Source: CAZAPG01 sp964486935 (lineage in GTDB: Bacteria > Chloroflexota > Anaerolineae > 4572-78 > J111). Taken from it: DNA of 64,000 nt. Of the stretch, positions 42,383 through 51,217 are shown one piece after another. Below the pieces are notes generated by a model, which was not told the origin of the DNA, did not search any database, and worked only from the letters and a program-made list of their open reading frames with translations. Location: positions 59,197-123,196 of the forward strand of contig CAZAPG010000017.1 of the NCBI GenBank assembly GCA_964486935.1, in the 5' to 3' direction. Positions within the stretch are counted from its first letter, which is position 1, and each line of letters starts with the position of its first letter. A program made the translations under genes and the position numbers.

Positions 42383-43045
42383 TCATGGTTGCCTGCTCAA
42401 TTCTACTATGCCAGACACGTTTTGCGCGCTGTATCTTTTGTCAACCCACTCGCCTACCAGATACTCCCCATCTTGGGCTGAAACATAACCTAGTTGGGTT
42501 ATTCGGGGTGCAGCCGCGCTGCCGGAACGCAAGTTTTTAGCGTCTAATAAATCCTCGGTAATTTTAATGGCCGGGGGATTGGTGTTGGGCACTATCTGGC
42601 CTCTCACCACAAATCTGGCAAACGTGCCGGGGTCGTCCTGTCTTTCGATGATTGACTTTCCGGAAATGAAGGCGCCTTGTTGGGTAAGTTCCAGGGTGTA
42701 GTTGTAATCGTAAGCGATACCATCCACAACTTCGGAGAATGTTCCGGTCCATTTGCCGGTAAAGTTAAGGGGTTTTGCCGGAACCTGGGTAGAGGATGAT
42801 GATGGGCCGGCTGTAGCCGTTGCATTTTGGGGAGCGGGCTGCTCGGCCAGGGCTGCCCCATCATTTTTTAAGGTGGGGGAAGGGGTTGCGACCGCGACTG
42901 ATGTGGTTGTGGGTTTTGGGGGTTCCGCTGTAAAGAATCGCCGCGCTTCCTGAGAAATAATCACCAGAATTATACAGGCTAAAATGACAGCCAATACACT
43001 GAGGCGCTCTTTGAGGATTTGGGCTGCTGTTTGTTTCCGGCTCAT
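42383..43045 (-). CDS. Membrane-anchored protein of unknown function
   Basis: A 220-residue protein: one N-terminal membrane helix (VLAVILACIILVIIS, ~17-31), a Thr/Ser/Pro/Ala-rich spacer (~38-90), and a C-terminal beta-rich domain with FTGKWTGTFSEVVDGIAYDYNYTLELTQQGAFISGKSIIE and YLVGEWVDKRYSAQNVSGIVEL. The pattern GKWTGTF...G.I.G resembles small extracytoplasmic beta-barrel or calycin-like domains, but I cannot assign a family. It lies 17 bases after the stop of the ABC ATPase gene on the same strand, so it may be the last gene of the transporter operon. Confidence 0.7.
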   Translation of the reverse strand: MSRKQTAAQILKERLSVLAVILACIILVIISQEARRFFTAEPPKPTTTSVAVATPSPTLKNDGAALAEQPAPQNATATAGPSSSSTQVPAKPLNFTGKWTGTFSEVVDGIAYDYNYTLELTQQGAFISGKSIIERQDDPGTFARFVVRGQIVPNTNPPAIKITEDLLDAKNLRSGSAAAPRITQLGYVSAQDGEYLVGEWVDKRYSAQNVSGIVELSRQP

Positions 43046-43062
43046 TGTTAGCGTTTTGGCCT

Positions 43063-43839
43063 TTACAGCGTTCTTTTGGCAAAGTGGCGCAAAAACGAAC
43101 GCAGCCGTTCGGTTTGGGGCTGTTCAAAGATTTGGTGGGGTGGCCCTTCTTCAACAATTACACCCTCATCCATAAAGATGATGCGGTGGGCAATTTCTTT
43201 GGCAAAAAACATTTCGTGGGTAACTACCAACATAGTCATACCGGTGTGGGCCAAATCTTCCATTACAGTTAACACTTCATTAACTAACTCTGGGTCCAGC
43301 GCCGATGTCACTTCGTCAAACAACATCAGTTTCGGTTCCATTGCCACTGCGCGGGCAATGCCTACCCGCTGCTGCTGGCCGCCCGATAGTTCAGACGGGT
43401 AGGAATTGAGCTTGTCGCCAAGCCCTACCCGTTTTAGCCACATAATTGCCCGCTCTTCGGCCTGATTTTTGGGGATTTTTCGAACCTTGGTCAGCCCCAG
43501 CATCACATTACCCAAGGCTGTTAGATGCGGGAAAAGATTAAAGCTTTGAAAGACCATGCCCACGTCGGCCCGCATAGCTGAAACAGAATCCTCGGACAGT
43601 TTAGAAAGTTTGCCGTTTTGCTCCTTATAGCCTACCAGTTGGCCGTCAACATAAATGCGGCCCTCCTGGTATACTTCTAAAAAATTTATGCAGCGCAGCA
43701 GGGTGGTTTTGCCAGAACCACTGGGGCCAATAATAACCACAACCTCGCCTTTATCAACTTCTAAATCCACACCCCGCAGAATATCATTTGCGCCGAAACG
43801 TTTAACTAATTTTTGAATAGTAACAACTTTTTGGGTCAT
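43063..43839 (-). CDS. Polar amino acid ABC transporter ATP-binding protein
   Basis: A 258-residue ABC ATPase of the GlnQ/HisP type: Walker A GPSGSGKTT (38-46), signature LSGGQQQRVGIARA, Walker B LMLFDEVTSALDPE and the switch His in VVTHEM. All catalytic residues are intact. Length and sequence fit polar or basic amino acid importers. It follows two HisM-type permeases and a family 3 binding protein on the minus strand, in the typical order; gaps are 22, 123 and 151 bases, so they form one operon or two linked units. Confidence 0.93.
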   Translation of the reverse strand: MTQKVVTIQKLVKRFGANDILRGVDLEVDKGEVVVIIGPSGSGKTTLLRCINFLEVYQEGRIYVDGQLVGYKEQNGKLSKLSEDSVSAMRADVGMVFQSFNLFPHLTALGNVMLGLTKVRKIPKNQAEERAIMWLKRVGLGDKLNSYPSELSGGQQQRVGIARAVAMEPKLMLFDEVTSALDPELVNEVLTVMEDLAHTGMTMLVVTHEMFFAKEIAHRIIFMDEGVIVEEGPPHQIFEQPQTERLRSFLRHFAKRTL

Positions 43840-43861
43840 CAGGGATTTACTTTGTCAATTT

Positions 43862-44503
43862 TTAAGAATAAGAGTAACGTTCTTCCACAATCAGGCCAAT
43901 GGTAGAAATTGTGTAATTAATTATAAAATAGAGTAAGGCAGCTACGGCATAAAGCAGCAGCGTTTGCCGGGTTCGCCCCACAATCTGCTGAATTGATAAC
44001 ATCAAATCTATGACACTGAGCAATGAAATCAGCGATGATGCCTTAACCATTTCCACTGCCGTATTTACCCAGGGTGGCAAAATGCGGCTAATTGCCTGCG
44101 GAATAACAACATATCGCAATCTATTGATAAAGGTCAGGCCGATGGCTTTGCCGGCGTCAGTTTGCCCTTTGGGTATCGAGTCTATCCCGCCCCGTACCAC
44201 CTCCGACACATGCGCTCCGCAAAAGGCGCTTAAGGCAATAACCGAGGCGGTGAGCGCCGAAACCTGCACCCCTAAAGCCGGCAGGCCATAAAATACGGCA
44301 AACAACAAAACCAGTAATGGAATACCGCGCACAATATCTACATATCCTCGCACCGCCCAACGCAGCGGGCGCAGGCCATACAAGAGCGATATACCGCCGC
44401 CGGCCCCTATTACTGTACCGATTAGTATAACCAGCCCCGACACCTGAATGGTAACTTTTAATCCAATCATTATCAGCGGCCAACTGGCAATGATGGTTTC
44501 CAT
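43862..44503 (-). CDS. Amino acid ABC transporter permease (HisM/GlnP family)
   Basis: A 213-residue membrane protein with five helices and the inner-membrane transport domain; the EAA-like loop reads GQTDAGKAIGLTFINRLRYVVIPQAI, which contacts the ATPase. It pairs with the permease encoded at 44627-45289 to form a heterodimeric channel. The intergenic gap of 123 bases before it holds a G-rich hairpin. AGGAGT precedes its ATG. Confidence 0.92.
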   Translation of the reverse strand: METIIASWPLIMIGLKVTIQVSGLVILIGTVIGAGGGISLLYGLRPLRWAVRGYVDIVRGIPLLVLLFAVFYGLPALGVQVSALTASVIALSAFCGAHVSEVVRGGIDSIPKGQTDAGKAIGLTFINRLRYVVIPQAISRILPPWVNTAVEMVKASSLISLLSVIDLMLSIQQIVGRTRQTLLLYAVAALLYFIINYTISTIGLIVEERYSYS

Positions 44504-44626
44504 GTGAGCGACTCCTGTGAAAATAACCCCGCAGGCTGGGGGCTTGGGGGTGTCCCCCCATCTTTTTTCATCGCCCCTTGCAGCAGCGCAGCCCCGGTTA
44601 GTCTTTTAAATAAAGCGACTGTGAAA

Positions 44627-45289
44627 TTAGCGGACCATCGCGTATCTTTTTTCCAGCAACCGTAACAGGCTGGCAATCAGGTAAGAGGTTGCCAGATACA
44701 TTAAAGCCACTACCGTGTAAACTTCAATTACCCGCCAGGTGTTCACGTTAATCCGTATCGCGCCATACGTTAACTCGGCCACAGAAATAGCCGACGCCAG
44801 CGAGGTATCTTTAAATAATGAAATCAGCGTATTGCCTAAAGAAGGCAGCACAATTCTAAACATCAAGGGAATGATTACATAACGCGCCCGTTGGATGGGG
44901 GTCAAACCGATAGCTTTGCCGGCCTCAATATAGCCTTTGTGGATACTTTCAATTCCGGCCCGAAAAATTTCTATCAAGTAAGCGCCGGCGTAAATAGCCA
45001 GGGCAAAAATGAAAGACCAAAAGTTATCTAAAATACTGACGCCAAGCAGGGGAAACGCAAAAAACACAAAGTAAATAATCAGCAGTAGAGGAATATTGCG
45101 AACAAACTCCATATAAGCCGCTATCAACAGACGCAGCGGCCCGGGGCCATACGCCCGCCCAAAGGCCCCAATCAACCCAATTATCATGCCAAGGGCTAAT
45201 GAAAGTATGGAAATTTCCAGAGCAAGCAGTAATCCGTTCCAAAGTAAATCAAAGTTTTGGAAAACGGGCTGCCAGTTAAAATGATACAT
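44627..45289 (-). CDS. Amino acid ABC transporter permease (HisM/GlnP family)
   Basis: A 220-residue membrane protein with five helices and the EAA loop GYIEAGKAIGLTPIQRARYVIIPLMF. It is the partner of the second permease, and both are of the polar amino acid uptake type, found with family 3 solute-binding proteins. The substrate (glutamine, arginine or another amino acid) cannot be told. It is separated from the binding protein gene by 151 bases that contain a long hairpin, which may lower expression of the membrane parts relative to the binding protein. Confidence 0.92.
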   Translation of the reverse strand: MYHFNWQPVFQNFDLLWNGLLLALEISILSLALGMIIGLIGAFGRAYGPGPLRLLIAAYMEFVRNIPLLLIIYFVFFAFPLLGVSILDNFWSFIFALAIYAGAYLIEIFRAGIESIHKGYIEAGKAIGLTPIQRARYVIIPLMFRIVLPSLGNTLISLFKDTSLASAISVAELTYGAIRINVNTWRVIEVYTVVALMYLATSYLIASLLRLLEKRYAMVR

Positions 45290-45359
45290 TGGCCCAGCCT
45301 CAGCCAGAAAGGGTAGATGTTACGACTCAGGCTACTTCACACCAGACCGTTTGAAGACC

Positions 45360-45414
45360 GGTAATTAGTAAATAGTGATTGGTAATTTGGCCCGACTGCT
45401 ATTTACTAATTACC
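45360..45414. repeat. Intergenic hairpin of TAATTAGTAAATAG words
   Basis: GGTAATTAGTAAATAG (45360-45375) pairs perfectly with CTATTTACTAATTACC (45399-45414), and an outer GACC/GGTC pair extends it. Its loop has a further related word (GTGATTGGTAATTTGG). It is between the binding protein and permease genes, a typical place for a stem that protects the upstream message. Confidence 0.7.
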
Positions 45415-45440
45415 AGGTCCTAAACTTTTAAAGCGCTGTT

Positions 45441-46361
45441 TTAGAGTTGGCGAAATCCGCCGTACTCTACGGGGAAGCCAATGGGCGGCGGAGCCAGTTC
45501 AACCCCAAAGTATTTGGTAAAGGCGGCAGAATAAAAGTCAAATTCTACGCCAACCATACCTTCACGCAGCACGGTATTGAGAAAGTTCAACCAGATGGGG
45601 TCGCCCGGGCGTACAGCGGCGGAGTAGGTTTGCGGCGACCAGCCATAATTACCGGCCTTGTATTTATCGGGTTCCTGTTGCACCAGCCAGCGGACGGTTG
45701 ACTCATCAATGGCCGCTGCGTCAACCCGCCCGGAGTCGAGCGCCTGAATTACGTTTGCCTGAGAGTCTAATTGCAATACATTGGCGTTGGGCATAACTTT
45801 GTGAATAAACTCTTCGGCATAAACATTTTGCAGAATGGATACTGTGACAGCATCGCCCGCTTCGGCCATATCAAGCGCCCCGGCATAAGGGCTGTCGGCA
45901 GCCAGCAGCGTACCCACACCTTCCCGATAGTAGGGAATGGTGAACTCAACCAACTGCGCCCGCTGGGCATTGACTGTCATAAATTGAAACACAACGTCTA
46001 TCTTGTCTGTTTGTAAATTGGGAATCCGGGCATCGGACGCCTGGCGGACAAATTCCACTTTATCGGGGTCGTCAAACAAGCCTTTAGCCACTAAACGGGC
46101 CATCTCAACATCAAAGCCAACCAGATTGCCGGTTTCGTCCTCAAAATGCCAGGGCGGGTTGGTGCTGCCGGTTCCGGCAATAAGACGTCCTCGTTCAAGT
46201 ACATCGTACAGTTTGCTGGTGGCAGCTGCCGGGTCTGTCTGCTGCGCCCTTACCACTGCCGGCTTGATACCAGTTAATGCTGTCGAAGCCGCAACACCAG
46301 CCCCTACCGCAACTGCGGATTTTTTCAAAAACTCTCGCCTTGATGATTTTTGGGTTGTCAT
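45441..46361 (-). CDS. Family 3 amino acid-binding protein, Tat signal
   Basis: A 306-residue exported solute-binding protein. The Tat signal is SSRREFLKKSAVAVGAGVAAS with RR at 8-9, then AQ near 40. The body is a bacterial family 3 SBP (DVLERGRLIAGTGSTNPPWHFEDE, LVGFDVEMARLVAKGLF, VVFQFMTVNAQRAQLVEFTIPYYREG). It binds a polar amino acid outside the membrane and feeds the ABC permeases encoded downstream. Export by Tat means it folds before export, which is unusual for this family but common in this phylum. GGAGGAAAA precedes the ATG. Confidence 0.92.
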   Translation of the reverse strand: MTTQKSSRREFLKKSAVAVGAGVAASTALTGIKPAVVRAQQTDPAAATSKLYDVLERGRLIAGTGSTNPPWHFEDETGNLVGFDVEMARLVAKGLFDDPDKVEFVRQASDARIPNLQTDKIDVVFQFMTVNAQRAQLVEFTIPYYREGVGTLLAADSPYAGALDMAEAGDAVTVSILQNVYAEEFIHKVMPNANVLQLDSQANVIQALDSGRVDAAAIDESTVRWLVQQEPDKYKAGNYGWSPQTYSAAVRPGDPIWLNFLNTVLREGMVGVEFDFYSAAFTKYFGVELAPPPIGFPVEYGGFRQL

Positions 46362-46936
46362 TTTTCCTCCATGGAAAATATTTATAGTGAAACAACAATA
46401 CAGTAAAATTTATAACAACGCATTACCAGTAATGATGCGCATGCGGCTGAATCAAGTTGTTGTAAAGCGATTGTGTCTATTTTATTGTTGCCTGCGGAAT
46501 TGCCTCAAGCTCAGCCGCGCCGGTATCTTCTTCAAGTTGAGAGATGCGTTTTGCACCAGAGATAATGCAAGTAACAGCATTAAACATCAGAATTCATTTA
46601 AGAGCAAACTGAACAAGGCTCACCCCCGGCATAAGCGCCCGTAACTCTTCCGCGGCGGCGATAAGAAATAAAGCATCCACAGCAACCCGGTTTCGATGGC
46701 CGCGCCCAACGCCGCCAGGGCTGTATTTGGGGACACCGGCTGCCCCAGCGAGCGCCCCCAAATGTGTTACATCGAGGGTCACTGTGCTAAAATAGAGTTA
46801 TTATCGGCTATGGGTGTCCGCGTGCCCCTCTGGAAAGTCTCTTTTGCGCCCTCAAAACGGATGAGACCGGTCAAGTATGAGGCTTAACCTCTTGGCCTCT
46901 AAATCGCGGAAACGTTAATGTTTAGGAGGAAAAGCG
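46362..46936. other. 575-base divergent intergenic region
   Basis: It separates the minus-strand transporter from the plus-strand 2-oxoacid dehydrogenase operon. I recognise no gene. Short open frames occur on both strands but none has a credible start plus family match. It holds the putative promoter at 46766-46793 and the AAGGAGGAAAA-type ribosome site upstream of 46937. Confidence 0.5.
46766..46793 (+). promoter_or_regulatory. Putative promoter of the 2-oxoacid dehydrogenase operon
   Basis: GTTACA (46766-46771) and TAAAAT (46788-46793) are 16 bases apart, with TGTGC directly before the second box. The TGTGCTAAAAT string also occurs before the BtrH-like gene. It would give a leader of about 140 bases. 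Confidence 0.35.
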
Positions 46937-47944
46937 ATGACGATATCTGATGTTGAACCTGCAACAATTACCGGCTTGCTTCATGAACTCCCCAAAGAAA
47001 AGCTGGCCTGGATGCTGCGGAAGATGTGTGAAACCCGCTACTTTGAAGAAAAAGCGGAAGAGCTTTATATTCGCGGGCAGGTGCACGGTACCATGCACCT
47101 GTCTATTGGCATGGAGGCGGCCTCAACGGGGGCCATCGCTGCCCTGCGGCCCGATGATTTGATTATCCACCACCACCGCGGCCACGGGCATACCATTGCC
47201 AAGGGCGCCAACATCACCTTAATGATGGCCGAATTTCTGGGCAAGGAACCCGGCTACTGCCGGGGACGCGGCGGCTCGATGCACATTGCCGATCTGCCTG
47301 GCGGCAACCTGGGCGCAACCGGCGTGGTCGGCAGCGGTATCCCCACCTCGGTGGGAATTGCCCTGGCGTTACAAATGCGCAAATCCGATAAAGTACTGCT
47401 TTCCTTCTTCGGCGACGCAGCCACCAATTTGGGCGAATTTCACGAGTCGTTAAATATGGCCTCAATTTGGAAATTGCCGGTGGTATTTTTGTGCGATAAC
47501 AACCAGTACGGCATGTCCGCCGCCATTGCCGATATGACCAACATCGACCGCCTCTCAATCCGCGCCACCTCATACGGTATTCCCGGCGAGACAACCGACG
47601 GCAACGACGTATTAGCCGTTTATCAGGCCGCCCGCACCGCAATTGAGCGAGCGCGAGCCGGAGAAGGGCCATCGCTGGTGGAAAATGTGACCTATCGCTG
47701 GCGCGGCCACTCCAAGAGCGACCGAAACCTCTACCGCACCCAGGAAGAGATTGACAGGTGGAAAACCCGCGACCCGATTGTCCGCTTCAAAAAAGTTTTG
47801 CTCGAAGCCGGGATAATGACTGATGAAGAAGTGGAAGCCATTGACCGGCAGGCCAAAACCACCATTGACCAGGCCGCAGAAGAAGCCGTCAACCTGCCCG
47901 AACCGTCCCCTGAAAATATGGAAGACGAGGTGTATGCCCCGTGA
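46937..47944 (+). CDS. 2-Oxoacid (pyruvate/acetoin) dehydrogenase E1 component, alpha subunit
   Basis: A 335-residue thiamine-diphosphate enzyme subunit: RYFEEKAEELYIRGQVHGTMHLSIGMEA at the N-terminus, the HHRGHGH active-site region, and the ThDP/Mg motif FFGDAATN...CDNNQYGMS (~157-190). It matches E1 alpha of pyruvate or acetoin dehydrogenase, which decarboxylates the 2-oxoacid together with E1 beta. The sequence alone does not separate pyruvate from acetoin as substrate. TTAGGAGGAAAAGCG stands before the ATG. Its TGA overlaps the GTG of E1 beta by 4 bases, so the subunits are coupled in translation. Confidence 0.92.
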   Translation: MTISDVEPATITGLLHELPKEKLAWMLRKMCETRYFEEKAEELYIRGQVHGTMHLSIGMEAASTGAIAALRPDDLIIHHHRGHGHTIAKGANITLMMAEFLGKEPGYCRGRGGSMHIADLPGGNLGATGVVGSGIPTSVGIALALQMRKSDKVLLSFFGDAATNLGEFHESLNMASIWKLPVVFLCDNNQYGMSAAIADMTNIDRLSIRATSYGIPGETTDGNDVLAVYQAARTAIERARAGEGPSLVENVTYRWRGHSKSDRNLYRTQEEIDRWKTRDPIVRFKKVLLEAGIMTDEEVEAIDRQAKTTIDQAAEEAVNLPEPSPENMEDEVYAP

Positions 47945-48942
47945 CTCAAAACGGTAACCGCGAAATAACCTATTTAGACGCAATCCGCGAGGGTCTCATT
48001 CTGGAGATGCGACGCGACCCCGAAGTGTTTATGCTGGGTGAAGATATTGGGGTCTACGGTGGCGCTTTTGGCGTAACAAAGGGTCTGCTGGAAGAGTTTG
48101 GCCCGGAGCGAATCCGCGACACGCCCATTTCTGAAGCGGCCATTGCCGGCGCGGCTACCGGGGCGGCCTTAATGGGCATGCGCCCCATTATGGAAATTAT
48201 GTTTATGGATTTCCTGACCATTTCTATGAACCAGTTGGTTAACCAGGCGGCCAAAATCCGTTTTATGTTTGGCGGCAAAGCCAGCATCCCGCTGGTCGTG
48301 CGCGCTCCCGCCGGGTCCGGCACGGGCGCGGCGGCGCAGCACTCGCAAAGCCTGGAAGCCTGGTTTATTCATACGCCGGGCATCAAAGTTGTGGCCCCCG
48401 CCACCGCCGCCGATGCCAAGGGTCTCCTGATTTCGGCCATCCGGGACAACAACCCGGTCATCTTTATGGAACATAAGCTGCTCTATGGAACCAGGGGGGC
48501 TGTGGCTGAAGGGTTGTACGCTATTCCCCTGGGTAGGGCCGAGGTGAAACGAGAAGGCAGCGACCTGACTATTCTGGCCTACTCCATTATGGTACCCCGC
48601 GCCCTGGAAGCCGCCGGGCAACTGGCTCAGGAAGACATTCACATTGAGGTGGTTGACCTGCGCACCCTTAAACCGCTGGATGAAGAGACAATTATTCGCT
48701 CGGTCTCCAAAACGGGCCGGGTTTTAATTGCCCATGAAGCGCCCAAAACTGGCGGCTTTGGCGGCGAACTGGCGGCGATAATTGCCGATAGTGAAGCCTT
48801 TGATTATCTTGACGCCCCCATTCGCCGTCTGGCCGGGCGGGATATTCCCATCCCGTATAACCGGGCGCTGGAACGCGCATCCGTTCCCCAGGTGGAGGAT
48901 ATAGTAGCTGCGGCCAGAACGCTGGCTCAGGAAGGAAGATAG
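47941..48942 (+). CDS. 2-Oxoacid dehydrogenase E1 component, beta subunit
   Basis: A 333-residue transketolase-like beta subunit starting at a GTG inside the end of E1 alpha. Visible blocks: REGLILEMRRDPEVFMLGEDIGVYGGAFGVTKGL, DTPISEAAIAGAATGAALMG with its catalytic Glu, and VVDLRTLKPLDEETI. It forms the alpha2-beta2 E1 heterotetramer with the previous product. Only 3 bases separate it from E2, so this is one operon. Confidence 0.92.
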   Translation: MTQNGNREITYLDAIREGLILEMRRDPEVFMLGEDIGVYGGAFGVTKGLLEEFGPERIRDTPISEAAIAGAATGAALMGMRPIMEIMFMDFLTISMNQLVNQAAKIRFMFGGKASIPLVVRAPAGSGTGAAAQHSQSLEAWFIHTPGIKVVAPATAADAKGLLISAIRDNNPVIFMEHKLLYGTRGAVAEGLYAIPLGRAEVKREGSDLTILAYSIMVPRALEAAGQLAQEDIHIEVVDLRTLKPLDEETIIRSVSKTGRVLIAHEAPKTGGFGGELAAIIADSEAFDYLDAPIRRLAGRDIPIPYNRALERASVPQVEDIVAAARTLAQEGR

Positions 48943-48945
48943 ACA

Positions 48946-50193
48946 ATGGCCATAGAAGTCATTATGCCCAAAGTGGATATGGTGATGGATAGCGGCACCA
49001 TTGTTGAGTGGCTGAAACAGGAAGGCGACACGGTAGAAAAGGGCGAGCCAATCTTTATACTCCTAACGGATAAAGCCAACATTGAGGTTGAGTCTCCCGG
49101 CAGTGGCATATTGGCCGGTATATCCGCCAAACCAAACGATGTGATTCCGGTAACAGAAGTGATTGCCTACATTCTTGAGCCGGGCGAGTCTTTGCCCAAC
49201 AAAGCATTGGCGGCCCCAGTTGCCGTTGCAGCCGCCGATAGCACCCCCCAACCAGCAGTTGAGCAGCCACCTGCTCCCCAAGCAGGTAACAATACAGCAA
49301 AGGTACGGGCCACGCCTGCCGCCCGCCGGTTAGCGGCTCAATTGGGGGTTGACCTCTCGCAAGTAGCGGGTTCGGGGAAGAATGGTCGGGTTCACAAAGC
49401 TAATGTGCTGGCCTTTGCCCAAGAGCCGCAGCCGGCCGCAGCAGCGCGCTCGCCGGGGCCAATGTCCGCAGTCGCCGCCCTTGATATACCGCTGCCAAAT
49501 GCCCGGCAAAAGCAAGTGGTGTCGTTTGCCGGGCCGCGCAAAATCATTGCCGAGCGACTAAGCTACAGCGCTTTTACCGCGCCGCACATCAACCTCTCCC
49601 TGCGGATTGACATGACCGAAGCAGTCCGATTGCGCAGCCGGGTTCAGGAATTGATCGAGAAGAAAACGGGTCGAAAACCCTCCTTTACGGCGATTATCGC
49701 CAGGGCGGTAGCCTCGGTTTTGCCTAATCATCCCTTCCTTAACGCCTCGCTCAAGGGCGATAAAATTATTGTCTGGGAAGATGTTCATCTGGGCATTGCC
49801 ACCAGTCTTGAGGATTATCTAATTGTGCCGGTGATTCGGGAGGCGCAAAGAAAAAATCTGGAACAGCTTGTGATTGAAATGGACGATTTGGTAAAACGGG
49901 CTAGAACCAAACGCCTGGCTCCAACCGAGATGAGCGGCAGCACATTCACCATTTCCAATCTGGGGATGTTCGGCATCGAAACCTTCACCGCTATTATCAA
50001 TCCGCCGGAGTCGGCCATTCTGGCAGTGGGGGCAATTGTTGACACCCCGATGAAGGGCAAAACCGGCCTGGAACTGCGGCCCTTGATGAACGTGACGATT
50101 GCGGTTGATCATCGCGTTGCGGATGGCGCGGCTGCCGCCCGGTTCCTGGCCGAATTAAAGACGGTGCTGGAGAACCCTTATCTGTTGATTTGA
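48946..50193 (+). CDS. Dihydrolipoamide acyltransferase (E2)
   Basis: A 415-residue protein: one lipoyl domain (1-80, lipoylated K43 in LLTDKANIE), a Pro/Ala linker, an E1/E3-binding domain (~124-163, ATPAARRLAAQLGVDL...GSGKNGRV) and the catalytic domain with H389 and D393 (VDHRVADG) near the end. It transfers the acyl group from E1 to CoA and forms the core of the complex. The E3 dihydrolipoamide dehydrogenase gene is not in the window and must be shared or elsewhere. Its stop overlaps the GAGCGC/GCGCTC hairpin (50192-50209). Confidence 0.92.
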   Translation: MAIEVIMPKVDMVMDSGTIVEWLKQEGDTVEKGEPIFILLTDKANIEVESPGSGILAGISAKPNDVIPVTEVIAYILEPGESLPNKALAAPVAVAAADSTPQPAVEQPPAPQAGNNTAKVRATPAARRLAAQLGVDLSQVAGSGKNGRVHKANVLAFAQEPQPAAAARSPGPMSAVAALDIPLPNARQKQVVSFAGPRKIIAERLSYSAFTAPHINLSLRIDMTEAVRLRSRVQELIEKKTGRKPSFTAIIARAVASVLPNHPFLNASLKGDKIIVWEDVHLGIATSLEDYLIVPVIREAQRKNLEQLVIEMDDLVKRARTKRLAPTEMSGSTFTISNLGMFGIETFTAIINPPESAILAVGAIVDTPMKGKTGLELRPLMNVTIAVDHRVADGAAAARFLAELKTVLENPYLLI

Positions 50194-50209
50194 GCGCCTG
50201 TCAGCGCTC
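50192..50209 (+). terminator. Short hairpin at the end of the E2 gene
   Basis: GAGCGC (50192-50197) pairs with GCGCTC (50204-50209) around CTGTCA. The stem overlaps the TGA stop. Only TCC and TTGG follow, so if it ends transcription it is weak. Confidence 0.35.
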
Positions 50210-50286
50210 CTTGGCCAGGGCCTAGACAGGTTCAAACAGGGGCAGAACGGCAACTTTTATCCATCCCATCAACCGAGGCGGGAGGC

Positions 50287-50430
50287 TTGGGTACGAAAAA
50301 TATCTTCTCCGTTGCTCGCTGGCGGGGTGTCTTCCAAAGGCTATCAGGTCAGGGGGTCTATCCATACCAGTTTGCGTTCTTACTCGATATCCCCCCGCGA
50401 AAGATCATTCTTTCGCCTTATCCCTCTATC
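50287..50430 (+). pseudogene. 5' remnant of a class I methyltransferase gene
   Basis: The frame reads RWRGVFQRLSGQGVYPYQFA and FLLDIPPRKIILSP, which from memory matches the N-terminal segment of UbiE-like methyltransferases that continues into the SAM-binding VLEVGPGPG motif. That motif and everything after it are missing; the frame runs into unrelated sequence (next to the META-domain stop at 50437). So this is a truncated copy, with a deletion end near 50425. Confidence 0.5.
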
Positions 50431-50436
50431 TTGATA

Positions 50437-51000
50437 TTATTGTTGCGGCTCAAATATCATTGTGCCCCAAGCGTCATCAAGGTTATAAGTTAAGGTCAAT
50501 CGACCATTCTGATAATAGCTCCATTGGGTTGCAGCCTGAAGCTTGGCCAGATATTCGGTTTCCTGGTTTAAAATATCATCAGGGCAAGCCTTTTGGGTGC
50601 TGATGGCCGGGCCAATTGTTAGCGATTGAGCGCTGTCGCCTTCGGCGCTAACATCGGCATTGTAATTGTTGCAGCCCGCCGACCCACTAACCTGACCGTT
50701 GGCAAAGACGGCGGTAATTTCCGTATCGGGCAGCACAGGTTGCTGACCAGCGTTCATATCTACCAGCACCCAGGCTGTACCCTCTAACGCTTCAAGTGAG
50801 GCCGCGCCCGATTCTTGACCCTCAACTTTCACCAGGTTGACCTCGATCTGGTAGGTTTGGGTTTCAGGCACGCTCGGCGGGGCGGCCAGGGATTCACCGG
50901 GAGGCGCGTCATCAGTTCAACCACAATCTGGCCGTTCACAATGGCCACCGAATTTACCGGCTGAGATGACCGACTATGTATCGGGTTTTTAGCCGGCGAC
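50437..51000 (-). pseudogene. META-domain (HslJ-like) protein gene with frameshift
   Basis: The 3' part encodes a META domain (LEGTAWVLVDMNAGQQPVLP, TAVFANGQVSGSAGCNNYNADV, TQKACPDDILNQETEYLAKL), found in HslJ-like envelope or lipoprotein heat-shock/novobiocin-resistance proteins. Before that, one frame reads SVAIVNGQIVVEL and the other TDDAPPGESLAAPPSVPETQTYQIEV; joined they make a smooth protein, so a one-base shift lies near the codons for VVEL (about 50925). No plausible start or signal peptide is seen further up. The 5' boundary is approximate. It may also be a sequencing error in an otherwise whole gene. Confidence 0.6.
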
Positions 51001-51217
51001 GGCCTCAGCAAATCTTGCCTTGTCAATTCCATCCTCAAGCTGTAGAATACGCCCGTATTGACAGTAGACTGCAATGCGTCTCCTCCAACAAACTCTCGGA
51101 ACGGAGACTGTAATCGAAAGGCGCTCCTGGCCCATTTGAAGACCCCTGAAGCGGCCAGAGTTTTGGATGCCTGCTACAGGTACTGCACTCTGCTGACTGT
51201 AACAGTTGAAGGTCTAG

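Noticed and set aside
44540..44580. G-rich hairpin GGGGGTGTCCCCCC followed by a T-run
   Set aside because: Terminator orientation is plus while the transporter operon is minus; no plus-strand gene ends here.
46594..46782. Minus-strand 62-codon open frame in the divergent gap
   Set aside because: Composition is protein-like (LFLIAAAEELRALMPG), but it has no ribosome site and no family I can name.
46937..50193. General reassignment of TGA (as Trp or Gly) to explain the in-frame TGA codons
   Set aside because: Several intact genes, such as the E1 alpha and E2 subunits, end at TGA at the expected protein length, so TGA is a normal stop in this genome.
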